Of a DNA stretch of 64,000 nucleotides, positions 1 through 8,773 are shown in pieces. The position numbers were made by a program, and so were the translations under genes. The stretch covers positions 62,001-126,000 of the forward strand of contig NZ_JABBEA010000009.1 in the NCBI RefSeq assembly GCF_012912005.1, given 5' to 3'. Origin of the DNA: Paenibacillus sp. SZ31. Its GTDB lineage: Bacteria > Bacillota > Bacilli > Paenibacillales > Paenibacillaceae. The notes under the pieces were generated by a model. It saw only the letters and a program-made list of their open reading frames with translations, was not told where the DNA came from and searched no databases. How positions within the stretch are numbered: the first letter of the stretch is position 1; each line of letters begins with the position of its first letter.

Positions 1-1349
1 AGCACGGAAGCAGCTGCGGACGTCAGCAGTATTATTAAAACAGAGCTTTTGCTGTTTTTGATCAGACTGCGCAGGCCGATTACTAAAGAGATAGGCAGTC
101 GACCAAACGAGCCCGCATTTGCGAGCGGTGAATTCATTCGTCGCGCCATGCGTACATTGTCGCTCTCCGACATACCGTACCGAATGGCCTGAACAGGCTC
201 GATCATACGAGCTTTTCTGGCGTATAACACGACAAATGCAATAACCAAGACGAGTAACAGCAGCCCTACAACAATAGCAGCTCCAATGCCCTCAATTGGA
301 AGATCACCCTGGCCAGTCCGCAGGGACGATACGGAGATGTTGATGATGAATTTGGAGACGAATACGCTAAGTACCAGCCCGGGAAGAACAGCGATGATGG
401 ACAGCAGGGCATATTGAATGACGTAGGTACCAATGGTGACCCGGGAAGTGAGTCCCAGCGATTTAAGGATACCTATCGTTTTGTAGTTGGCCAGAATGGC
501 ATCGGATATGGTGAAGCCAATCGTAATGAGGGCAATAATCATCATGACGGCCCCTAAGAAAATCATAATGAACCCGACGATCTGATTGATGATCAGATAA
601 AAGGATGAGATACTTTCAAATTCCATTTTGGTTTCCAGAAATGGGGCACCCGTCTCGCTTGTATACCGATCCCAGTAGCTGGAGTTCGTACTGTAATCAT
701 CAAAATGGATGCCCATCATGTGAATATCTTTTCCTGCAAGCGTACTAAAATCATTTTGGTAATCCATACTATTCATCCAAATTCTTGCCGTATTGGTGAA
801 CGGTGCTCCATAAGGAACATCCACAACAATAGCTGAGACTGCGAGGTCAAGTGTGGTAGATCCAGTTTTGAATTGAATGGTATCACCGACAGCGATGTTA
901 TAGCCATTCGCCATGGAAGTTGGGATCCATACGCTTCCTTGTTCAGGAGCCGAATGCTGTGTACCACTTGCAAATACAAGTTCATCTACACTCCACGGAG
1001 GAGGCGGGGTATTCATCATGTACAGATAAAGGTTAGGGATGTCAGTGCCGCCAAAAGTGATGCCCGACAAGATGCGGTAAGTAAGCAAAGGTGAGACTTG
1101 AACACCGTTCTGGGCAGCCCACCAGTCATGCACAGTTGGGGGATCATTCAGTCCTTTGTCGAACGTCAAGATCTGATGGGACCCGTTGGTCCGACTATGC
1201 ATTTCCTTGAACTGGTTACCCGTATTGGCCAGAATGATGACAGATGTGGACACCAGTAGTGTAGACAGCAAAATAAGCAAGGTGATAAACAAATTTTGGA
1301 TTTTATTTTTACTCAGATACGACAAGCTAAGTTTAAACATGACCGCCAT
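1..1349 (-). CDS. ABC transporter permease, FtsX/MacB type (C-terminus outside window)
   Basis: The frame is open from 1349 to the window edge, so about 449 N-terminal residues are present and the C-terminus is missing. Residues about 10-35 form one membrane segment. About 200 extracytoplasmic residues follow, then a cluster of three hydrophobic helices typical of an FtsX core, and then the start of a second half (GLRSLIKNSKSS). The ATG at 1349 has a GGGGAAGGA Shine-Dalgarno six bases upstream and lies 2 bp after the stop of the ATPase gene, so the two are translationally linked. With that ATPase it should form a MacB/LolCDE-like exporter or mechanotransmitter. The substrate is unknown. The adjacent two-component system suggests response to cell-envelope stress or an antimicrobial peptide, which is inference. 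Confidence 0.85.
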   Translation of the reverse strand, partial: MAVMFKLSLSYLSKNKIQNLFITLLILLSTLLVSTSVIILANTGNQFKEMHSRTNGSHQILTFDKGLNDPPTVHDWWAAQNGVQVSPLLTYRILSGITFGGTDIPNLYLYMMNTPPPPWSVDELVFASGTQHSAPEQGSVWIPTSMANGYNIAVGDTIQFKTGSTTLDLAVSAIVVDVPYGAPFTNTARIWMNSMDYQNDFSTLAGKDIHMMGIHFDDYSTNSSYWDRYTSETGAPFLETKMEFESISSFYLIINQIVGFIMIFLGAVMMIIALITIGFTISDAILANYKTIGILKSLGLTSRVTIGTYVIQYALLSIIAVLPGLVLSVFVSKFIINISVSSLRTGQGDLPIEGIGAAIVVGLLLLVLVIAFVVLYARKARMIEPVQAIRYGMSESDNVRMARRMNSPLANAGSFGRLPISLVIGLRSLIKNSKSSVLIILLTSAAASV

Positions 1350-1351
1350 CG

Positions 1352-2110
1352 TTATTCCTTCCCCGTAACTAAAGCGAAGATGATCGCTTCACGATCTTGA
1401 ATTTGATGATCGTCATAGGTATTGAACTCAAGGATTCCGCCTATCTTGCCGTCCTGAATGTAGATCAGGCGATCTGCCCGGCAGGCGGCTTTAATATCAT
1501 GCGTAACCATAACTACGGACTGTCCTTTTCGATGGATAGCCGTGAGGATATCCAGAACGGCTGTGCCGTGTTCCAGGTTCAGGCTTCCGGTCGGTTCGTC
1601 CGCAAAGATGATATCTGGCGAGTTGATCAAAGCCCGTGCAATGGCTGCTCGTTGCTGTTGTCCTCCGGAAGTTTGGGAGGGGAGGCGGTTACGCTGTCCA
1701 TCAATATCCATGGCATTCATCAGCTCAGCAGCCCTGGATTGGATGTCCTTCTTTTTGTTTCCAGCGATATATCCCGGTAAAGCAATGTTCTCTTTGATGG
1801 AAAGGTCCGGGACCAGATTGATGCTCTGATAGATATAACCGATTCGGCGGGTGCGGAAGTGGGACATTTCTCCTTCACTGTAAGCGTCAATCCGTTGGTC
1901 ACGAAAATAAACCTCACCTGTTGTGATCTGATCCAGTCCGCTTAGCAGATATAAAAGAGTTGATTTGCCAGAGCCAGAGTTACCCATGATCACCGTGAAT
2001 TCCCCTTCATAGATATCGAGATCGACATTACGGATGGCATGATGTTGCTCACTTCCGCTGTTGTACGTCTTGCACAGATTCTGTGCATGGATAATCACTT
2101 TTTTGGACAA
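1352..2110 (-). CDS. ABC transporter ATP-binding protein, MacB/LolD family
   Basis: This 252-residue ATPase has Walker A GNSGSGKST (residues 43-51), Q-loop YQ (about 94-95), a signature reading TSGGQQQR (147-154) rather than LSGGQ, Walker B IIFADE (167-172) and an H-loop histidine in VTHD. The length is normal for LolD/MacB-like subunits. The permease starts 2 bp after its stop, so they form one unit. A 146-bp gap separates it from the upstream kinase gene, so it may have its own promoter controlled by the response regulator. It should energise the FtsX-type permease at the inner face of the membrane. The family is clear; the substrate cannot be read from the sequence. Confidence 0.93.
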   Translation of the reverse strand: MSKKVIIHAQNLCKTYNSGSEQHHAIRNVDLDIYEGEFTVIMGNSGSGKSTLLYLLSGLDQITTGEVYFRDQRIDAYSEGEMSHFRTRRIGYIYQSINLVPDLSIKENIALPGYIAGNKKKDIQSRAAELMNAMDIDGQRNRLPSQTSGGQQQRAAIARALINSPDIIFADEPTGSLNLEHGTAVLDILTAIHRKGQSVVMVTHDIKAACRADRLIYIQDGKIGGILEFNTYDDHQIQDREAIIFALVTGKE

Positions 2111-2256
2111 GTCGAATCACTCCCGAGTGCAGTATAGGATTCATTCTAGAGGAGAGATGTTGAGGAAGCCTTATCAAATAATGAATAAAGTATTACAGGC
2201 AAACGGATTGAAGCGGAAGTTAAAGGCATTTGATAAAATAGCCACGCCAGTGTGGC

Positions 2257-3705
2257 TTAGCAGATGGGCAGGTAGAACCGGAAGGTCGTACCTTGTCCTT
2301 CTTTACTAGTGAAGGAAATATGGCCTCCATGTGCTTCAATAATGCTTTGGCAGATAGAAAGTCCCAGTCCCGTGCCTTCCTGAACACGTTGGTCTGTATG
2401 ACTCACTTGGCCTCTGAAATAACGTTGGAAAACAAACGGCATATCCTGTACACGTATGCCCTGACCCGAATCGGCGATGGTCACTTTCAGGTGCCCGGAT
2501 TCCAGTTCAATGGCTATACGTATCGTGTCTCCCGGAGCTGTATGTTTGAGGGCATTGGCGACAAGATTGGAGATGACTTGTTCAATTCGAGTAGTGTCGA
2601 TAGCGATTAATACATTGGGAATGTGGTTGGGCTTGAGCCCGTCATAGATGAGGCCTCTTGTGAGTATCACATGCTCAATAGGTTTCAACATGGCGTCGAG
2701 TACAGGACCACTGTACATTTCACGGGGTTCCACTGATATCTGCCCCAGTTCCTGAAGTGCATGAACCAGCAGGTCCTCCACAAGTCGGGCTGTTTTATCC
2801 GTATGGGTTCGCATGACTCCCATGTATTCCATTAGCGTCTCCTGATCGTTGCATAGTCCTTCCTCAATAGCTTCTATGTATGCTTTTATCGTGGTAATCG
2901 GTGTCTTAATATCATGAGATATATTGGTGATGAGTTCCTTTTGTGCTTGTTCCTGCTGGATGCGTAGCTCGTGCATATGTTTGATTTCTGTACGCATCAG
3001 GTCAAACATGGCATACACTTCGCCCAGCTCATCGGTCCGGTTGTACTGAATCTTTTCTTCATAATTTCCTTTGAGGATGGATTCCGCATGCAGCTTTAAT
3101 TGATGGATGGGAGAGAGGAGCTGCTTGTTCAGTTTTCGTTTCATCCAGAATAGAAATAAGCTCAGAATCAGTGACAGGAGCATGAGTGCGCTAATCCATA
3201 TCACCGGAAAAGTCATCGATTGCTGAACCGTAACCATGGCTTGGGGGATGGAAAAGATGGCATTGCCGATCTGACTTCCCACGGGTCCGTCCATCACGGG
3301 AAACGCAATATCAAGGGATTCGTTACCGTCCGCAGCCTGCGCGGCATGATGCAGATCATAATGAAGAGCTGAACGCAGGTTAACTTGAGTTCCTTCAGAG
3401 GTAGGGACGGAGGACAGAGTTACTGTTCCATCCAAGTTCACATAGGTAAGCAGAACCCCACTTTCGCTGGCGATGGCCCGTATATCTTCATGAATATTTT
3501 GTTCACCCAGAAGCTGATGATTTTGCTCCAAAGCGAGCAAAATTGGATTGATCTTGAGGCGAACCTGATTCATGGACAGGTTGGATTGTTCAGAATTTCG
3601 ATTTTGGAATAGCATTATCGACAGCGCGAGGATACTTAAAACCATAATAATCAGAAGGCCAAGTGTTGTTAACAACCAGCGTCTGGACCAGATGTTCAAT
3701 GACAT
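2257..3705 (-). CDS. Sensor histidine kinase with HAMP domain
   Basis: This is a 482-residue membrane kinase. TM1 is at about 11-33, followed by an extracytoplasmic sensor of about 130 residues and TM2 at about 166-188. A HAMP linker comes next, then the H-box NISHDIKTP with phospho-acceptor H264. The N-box (NLVANALKHT), G1 (ADSGQGI), an F-box (VFQRYFRG) and G2 (GTGLGLS) are all intact. It lies 20 bp downstream of the response-regulator gene, so the two are co-transcribed. The kinase autophosphorylates and passes phosphate to the OmpR-type partner. The ABC exporter downstream is the likely target. The signal is unknown, and the large sensor domain separates it from the small intramembrane kinases of Bce systems. 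Confidence 0.93.
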   Translation of the reverse strand: MSLNIWSRRWLLTTLGLLIIMVLSILALSIMLFQNRNSEQSNLSMNQVRLKINPILLALEQNHQLLGEQNIHEDIRAIASESGVLLTYVNLDGTVTLSSVPTSEGTQVNLRSALHYDLHHAAQAADGNESLDIAFPVMDGPVGSQIGNAIFSIPQAMVTVQQSMTFPVIWISALMLLSLILSLFLFWMKRKLNKQLLSPIHQLKLHAESILKGNYEEKIQYNRTDELGEVYAMFDLMRTEIKHMHELRIQQEQAQKELITNISHDIKTPITTIKAYIEAIEEGLCNDQETLMEYMGVMRTHTDKTARLVEDLLVHALQELGQISVEPREMYSGPVLDAMLKPIEHVILTRGLIYDGLKPNHIPNVLIAIDTTRIEQVISNLVANALKHTAPGDTIRIAIELESGHLKVTIADSGQGIRVQDMPFVFQRYFRGQVSHTDQRVQEGTGLGLSICQSIIEAHGGHISFTSKEGQGTTFRFYLPIC

Positions 3706-3725
3706 GTGGGTGCCTCCAATCTCGC

Positions 3726-4427
3726 TTATTCATAATTGAATTTGTAACCGACACCCCATACCGTCTTCAGAACGGTCGGATGTGAGGCATCTGCCTCGAT
3801 CTTTTCTCGTAGTCTGCGAATGTATACGGTTACGGTGTTTTCATCCCCATAGGTTGCATATCCCCAGATGGCGTCGAGTAACTGGGCTTTGGAGAAAACT
3901 TGATTCTTATGGCTTGCCAGATAATGAAGTAATTCGAATTCCTTGGCAGACAGGGAAACTTCCGATCCGTTCACTGTAACTTTATAGGCTTTTTTATCAA
4001 TCACAAGGTTTCCAAGACGCAGTAGATCTGTTCTGTCCTGATCCAATGTCATGCTGTCATAACGTCTAAAGTGGGCATTGATCCGTGCTAACAGTTCGCT
4101 CAGAGAGAAAGGTTTGGTCATATAATCGTCTGCTCCAAAACCAAGGCCAAGTACCTTATCGGTATCACTACCTCTGGCACTTAGAATGAGAATGGGGATA
4201 TTATTACGCCGTCTAATCTCTCGGCACACCTCGATTCCGTCCATGTCTGGAAGCATAATGTCCAGAATGATGTAATCCGGTTGAATAAGCTCCATGATCT
4301 GAAGTCCATCTTGACCAGTCGCTGCCACGGCGGCTTCATATTGATTTTTGGTCAGATAATCTCGGAGAATGCGTGAAATATCCGGTTCATCCTCGATGAT
4401 GAGGACTTTGCGCTGGTGGGTTAACAT
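3726..4427 (-). CDS. OmpR/PhoB-family response regulator
   Basis: This 233-residue protein has an N-terminal receiver with the acidic pair E12/D13 (IIEDEPD), phospho-acceptor D56 (ILDIMLPD) and conserved K in MTKPFS. A C-terminal winged helix carries the RRLREKIE recognition region and the VGYKF terminus. It is first in a unit with the kinase, and an FtsX-type ABC exporter follows. It probably activates that exporter. The start at ATG 4427 has a weak GGAG six to seven bases upstream. Family assignment is firm; the regulon is inferred from context. Confidence 0.94.
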   Translation of the reverse strand: MLTHQRKVLIIEDEPDISRILRDYLTKNQYEAAVAATGQDGLQIMELIQPDYIILDIMLPDMDGIEVCREIRRRNNIPILILSARGSDTDKVLGLGFGADDYMTKPFSLSELLARINAHFRRYDSMTLDQDRTDLLRLGNLVIDKKAYKVTVNGSEVSLSAKEFELLHYLASHKNQVFSKAQLLDAIWGYATYGDENTVTVYIRRLREKIEADASHPTVLKTVWGVGYKFNYE

Positions 4428-4659
4428 ATGTATCGCTCCAGTATTAGAGTATCTATATAAGATGTTTGGTTGGTTGAAACTGTAAGAAAATCTATGGTTT
4501 TAACTATACAGGTTTGATGTGGATGAGTCATGAGGGAGGTGAGTAAGTTACTATAATGTGTAGAAAATAAAACTCAAGAGCCTTCTCTTTTTACTCGCGG
4601 CTGATGAACTAAGCCAAATAGTTGAACGAGAGGCCCTCCAGTATTATCAATCATTCAAT
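4428..4659. other. 232-bp spacer between the response regulator and the RT gene
   Basis: No open frame with a ribosome site is seen. On the minus strand, the 3' flank of the RT-nitrilase gene contains several short complementary stretches between about 4558 and 4640. These include an AGAG/CTCT hairpin followed by TTTTATTTT, and a GCCTCTC segment that can pair with GAGA-A-GGC. This could be a terminator for the RT gene or a small structured RNA. A TATAGT box near 4550 (minus) could be the -10 of the two-component unit. None of these can be settled by eye. Confidence 0.35.
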
Positions 4660-7600
4660 CTATCTTCCTTCGAATCCCGCAGGTGAAGTTTTAACTTTTT
4701 TTCCACTTGTTGCTTTGACTTTTGATTTGTTTTTAAACATTGTAGGATCAATATCAAACATACTAATTGCAAGTTGATTACCACCATGAACGTGTGCGAT
4801 TAACTTGTCATGCCCTTTAAAAGGAGCATAAGCTGCGGAACCACCGAACTCACCTGTATTAGCTAAAATGACAGGTTGGTACATATGATAGTTTAAAGCT
4901 GTAATCATGTTATCAAAAGTATCTACATCTTGATTTAGTGCAGAAATAACATACATATCAGAAATATCTCGGAGATCCGCGGCTTGCTCAAGGTCAGTAG
5001 AATCATAACAAATGGCACCTGCTACTCGAATCCTTCTGTTTCCTGATTTTTGAAACTCTACTAGTAACTGATAAGGGCGGTGTCCTTGAATCTCCATGGA
5101 CTCTTCATAAACAGTCATATTTTTTTTACCTTGCCATACGGTAACATCAGGGTCATCGTCAGAGTATAGAATCCATATAGCTTGGTTAACCAATACTTTA
5201 TCTGTAGTTCTTTCTTGAAAGCAAACACCTGCGAATATACTAGCTTTAGTCTGTCTTGATAATCTTTTTAGATAATCGATATCATCTGCGTGAACCGAAA
5301 GTTCTGGGAAAACAATGAGATCAACAGCATTTGCAGCTTCTCGTTTATTAACGACTGAATTTGATGATGCAGCTTGCCATGCAGCTAAATGTTTATTTAC
5401 TAGATGGCAAACATCAGCGATATGTCCACGGTGTTTCCTCCTAAATTCAGGTGTCCAGTAAATGGGGTTTTTCAAATTGAAATCTGACATGTTAGGAAGT
5501 AGAGATTGAACAATAACAGCCCTAAATTGATTATCTTCTTCTCTCTTTTTGTTGATAACTGGTAACACATACACTGGAGTATTTGAAAGCTTACCGTAAA
5601 GCTGCTGTTGTGTCTTTTTTCGACCTTTTATAATCTTCATTAATTCGACGCGTGTGGGTGCTTCACTAAAGTTTTTAAGGTGTCTATCGAAATAATGAAT
5701 ACCAGGCCACTGAAGCATGCGAAGAAGGAGTTCACTTAGCCAAGGTGATAGGGGTAATGGTTCTGTGAAAACACCTTGAGCAAACACAGACATACCAAAA
5801 CGTCGGGTAAACCATGTTGATTTCAATCCTTTGTAGCCGTAAGAGATCGAATGATCTTGTCTAATCAAATATGAGTGTGTTGTAAAGTCATATTCTCCAG
5901 TAATACAAGAGCGTATAATGCTTCCTAGATTATAGAGCCAAAAGTACTCTTCTTTGACCCAAGGCTTATCATATAAACGATCTAATGAAAGTGTAGAATT
6001 ACTACTACTGGAAAGTGTGAGAGTAAAAGAATCCTTTATACTCGGATTTTGTATAGAATCAAATTGCTTGAACTTAATTTGTACATCTTCAAGTGAAAGT
6101 CCGCTTTTAGAATTCAATCTATTATAGAAGGTAGGATCTAATAATTTTTCAATTAAAATCAGCAGTGCATTCTCCTGTTGGAAAGGATTATCGGGACTAC
6201 TGATAATAGTTGCTAGGTTATAACTAGTTTTATTTGTTGATTTTTGTGACAATACTTTTTTGATATTGTCTCTGTAAGCGATAGAAGAAAGCTCTGGTGC
6301 TTCGTTCAGTACCTCTTTTTCTATTTTAATATGTTTGAAAACTTCATGCACCAAATCGGGTCGATTTATGGATAAAACCTTTAATGTTGTGATTTTTAAA
6401 TCCATGCTCAATAAGTTGTAGAATTCAGAAATCCAAAGTGCAAATCTAGTCACATTTGGTTTGAGTTGTTGCACGACTAGACTTGTCACAAGTCGATCTT
6501 CAATTTTCTGTATATCTACAGGTTCAATAGTTTCATAAAGCAAAGACTGATGAAGAGCAACATAATGTTCCATTGCTTTTAGACTTTCCCAGTTTTTAAA
6601 TGCATATGGTTGATCCAGTGAAGCTAGATATAGTGCAGCCTGCTGGTTTAGGTACCATGAGCATTGAGTAGCATTTTTTAATATTTTTCGAGCAAAAAGA
6701 GCGAGTGTCTCGCGAAATGCTTGAACATCTATATTTTGCGGATAGTCCTGTTTATGGCGATATCCTATCCAAACTGCACTTGAACATAGGAGATCGGCTG
6801 CTACATATTCCATTGCAAATTTATGTTTTTTTTCATTGTTATTAATTAAAAAAGAAAAAGGAAGAATAAATATTTTAGATTCTAGAGCATCAATAACTAA
6901 ACTTAAAAGAGACGGGTCGGGATAGAGATCTAGTCCGAATTTAAGTAAAGAGGAAAGAGCTGGATTCCTTGACCAAATGGAAATCAATTTGCGTGAATAT
7001 AGTTCAAGATCATGATCAATACTTGCAACATTTCCACTTGTCTGTTGCGATGTATTCACAAAATCTTCTTCAGGAATGTTAATTCCTTTCTGTGTTCTCA
7101 GAGCATCAACTAGTCGCTTTGCAGCGAAACGTTTAAGTGTATCTGAGTTGACATCTACGTTTAATACAGAGATTCTTGATAGAGCGAGAGTATTGAAACT
7201 GTTTTTTGGCTTCTCATCAAGGTGTTCCGAAAGCTGCAATAGACTATCTAAATCACTTATGATCTGTCTAATTGAGTCTATATCAGGAGTACCACTGATT
7301 ACATTTTGAAGCATATTCATACGAGCTGACAACTCATTTTGGCTAGATATCTCCTGATAGCTTTGAATTTTTGTTTTGTCTTCATTGATGCACAGGGGTT
7401 CACTATGTTTAGTAACTTTCATTGAACTGAGATGTGTAGATAGACATAAGCCGACTTCCTTAGTAATTACGCTTATGAGTTCTTGAGGCAATATATCATC
7501 GCTTGCTTCAATAACTAAACGCATGTCATCTACATATCTACAATAATCCCGAATTCTAATCTTGTTTGATAAGTTTTCAGTTTTAATTTCTTTATGTAAA

Positions 7601-8577
7601 AGTTCACCAACTTTTTTATCGAATCCCATCATATATATATTTGAGAAAAATCCTCCAGCTACAAGACCCTGAGGCAAGCCTTCTGGTAAACTTTCAATCT
7701 CAAATATTTCCATTGATTTCATTTTATCATCAGGATCCCATTTCCATGAGAATATGTTCTTGAGACTTTTCCAGAATGAATTGTCATTTCTTAAAGAAAG
7801 ATCAGTAATTTGGTATTTAGAAGCATAATCCTCGTATAAACGCTTTGTTTCGTTAATCAAAGCTGTTCTGTCTATTCGATCATAGAATTTCTTAAGATCA
7901 AGCGTAATTACATACTGCTTCATACTAGGTTGTGCTATTGAATTATAGTACTGGCACATAAATTTTGGCCTTTTTAAGAATTGTTGATAGTCTTCATAGT
8001 ACATTCGATAACTTTTAGAATTTCCCCAGCCAAATGTTGCCTTGTTTTTTCCGTCCATAGAATCCCAGTGACAGTGCAGACGATTTCCATAACTAAAAAC
8101 ACTTTGTTCTTGTGCTTCGACGAAATTATCACCGTCAGTAGGTCCCTGTAGAGTTTCAATTGCATCAGCCAAGCACAACATTGCTGCCGTAGCAATGGAT
8201 TGGTCCCGAATTCCTATGTGTGCTAACGGGCGTAGACTAAAGTCCTCTTCAATATCAATATCTAAATCTGAAGTCTTATCTGTAGGTTTCCAGTAAACAT
8301 TCCCATCTTTAGGAAACTCCCAAGTAGAGGTTTTGGGCGCAGGTACCAGCATTAAATTATCGGGTTTGTACACATCAGTTTCTAGTTGCTCTGCCCAAAG
8401 AGTAAGATTTTTTTCCAAAGTAATAGTTGATAGATCAAGTTCTAACACATCTGCATACCAGTTATGTCGCCTGATGTAACTGTGAGATTTTTTCCAAGCT
8501 TGCGCTAAGATAACAGGATCGACTAAGTATTCTTTTCGTGGAGATAAGGCCAGGTACTTTTCATTAATGATTGTCAT
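4660..8577 (-). CDS. UG1-type reverse transcriptase fused to a nitrilase-like domain (DRT type 1 antiphage protein)
   Basis: This 1305-residue protein has two recognisable modules. The RT is N-terminal: motif A DLKKFYDRID (227-236), motif B LPQGLVAGGFFSN (301-313), motif C YVDD (348-351) and a motif D-like NEDKT (398-402). The last 230 residues match the carbon-nitrogen hydrolase fold, with a possible Glu-Lys-Cys triad: E1092 in FPELS, K1151 or K1152 in KKNMT, and C1190 in GAICYD. About 600 residues between them look helical and match nothing I recognise. RT plus C-terminal nitrilase is the UG1 class of 'unknown group' RTs, known as DRT type 1, a single-gene phage-defence system. The ATG at 8577 follows GGAGGAATT. 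The gene is markedly more AT-rich than its neighbours, has its own promoter and no partner gene. All catalytic residues are present, so it is probably functional. Its template, product and nitrilase substrate are unknown. Confidence 0.93.
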   Translation of the reverse strand: MTIINEKYLALSPRKEYLVDPVILAQAWKKSHSYIRRHNWYADVLELDLSTITLEKNLTLWAEQLETDVYKPDNLMLVPAPKTSTWEFPKDGNVYWKPTDKTSDLDIDIEEDFSLRPLAHIGIRDQSIATAAMLCLADAIETLQGPTDGDNFVEAQEQSVFSYGNRLHCHWDSMDGKNKATFGWGNSKSYRMYYEDYQQFLKRPKFMCQYYNSIAQPSMKQYVITLDLKKFYDRIDRTALINETKRLYEDYASKYQITDLSLRNDNSFWKSLKNIFSWKWDPDDKMKSMEIFEIESLPEGLPQGLVAGGFFSNIYMMGFDKKVGELLHKEIKTENLSNKIRIRDYCRYVDDMRLVIEASDDILPQELISVITKEVGLCLSTHLSSMKVTKHSEPLCINEDKTKIQSYQEISSQNELSARMNMLQNVISGTPDIDSIRQIISDLDSLLQLSEHLDEKPKNSFNTLALSRISVLNVDVNSDTLKRFAAKRLVDALRTQKGINIPEEDFVNTSQQTSGNVASIDHDLELYSRKLISIWSRNPALSSLLKFGLDLYPDPSLLSLVIDALESKIFILPFSFLINNNEKKHKFAMEYVAADLLCSSAVWIGYRHKQDYPQNIDVQAFRETLALFARKILKNATQCSWYLNQQAALYLASLDQPYAFKNWESLKAMEHYVALHQSLLYETIEPVDIQKIEDRLVTSLVVQQLKPNVTRFALWISEFYNLLSMDLKITTLKVLSINRPDLVHEVFKHIKIEKEVLNEAPELSSIAYRDNIKKVLSQKSTNKTSYNLATIISSPDNPFQQENALLILIEKLLDPTFYNRLNSKSGLSLEDVQIKFKQFDSIQNPSIKDSFTLTLSSSSNSTLSLDRLYDKPWVKEEYFWLYNLGSIIRSCITGEYDFTTHSYLIRQDHSISYGYKGLKSTWFTRRFGMSVFAQGVFTEPLPLSPWLSELLLRMLQWPGIHYFDRHLKNFSEAPTRVELMKIIKGRKKTQQQLYGKLSNTPVYVLPVINKKREEDNQFRAVIVQSLLPNMSDFNLKNPIYWTPEFRRKHRGHIADVCHLVNKHLAAWQAASSNSVVNKREAANAVDLIVFPELSVHADDIDYLKRLSRQTKASIFAGVCFQERTTDKVLVNQAIWILYSDDDPDVTVWQGKKNMTVYEESMEIQGHRPYQLLVEFQKSGNRRIRVAGAICYDSTDLEQAADLRDISDMYVISALNQDVDTFDNMITALNYHMYQPVILANTGEFGGSAAYAPFKGHDKLIAHVHGGNQLAISMFDIDPTMFKNKSKVKATSGKKVKTSPAGFEGR

Positions 8578-8667
8578 ATAATTCCTCCATGCTTATTTGT
8601 TAAAGGCAGATAAATTTGTTCATTTACATTAATTATTTATATTTGTAAAAGATGCGGCTTGATTTTC

Positions 8668-8700
8668 ATTATACTATATTGAAAAATAGTCTATAAAAAT
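8668..8700 (-). promoter_or_regulatory. Probable promoter of the RT-nitrilase gene
   Basis: On the minus strand a perfect TATAAT (8668-8673) lies in a very AT-rich stretch. It would start transcription near 8660 and give a leader of about 80 nt before the GGAGGA/ATG of the RT gene. The -35 is weak (a TTTATA-like hexamer about 18 bp upstream). No extended hairpin is obvious in the leader. Confidence 0.45.
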
Positions 8701-8773
8701 GGTTTAAGAAAGAGAAGGTACTTAGAAATTAATAAAGTGATTGAAAAGCACATAATCAAAAATTATAAGCACG

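Noticed and set aside
1-4427. BceAB-type bacitracin module
   Set aside because: The kinase has a large outer domain, unlike the short Bce kinases. The visible part of the permease looks like MacB/LolE, so a Bce label is not supported.
4660-8577. Retron or group II intron RT
   Set aside because: There is no msr/msd-like RNA, no intron maturase or HNH domain, and the C-terminal nitrilase fits UG1 instead.
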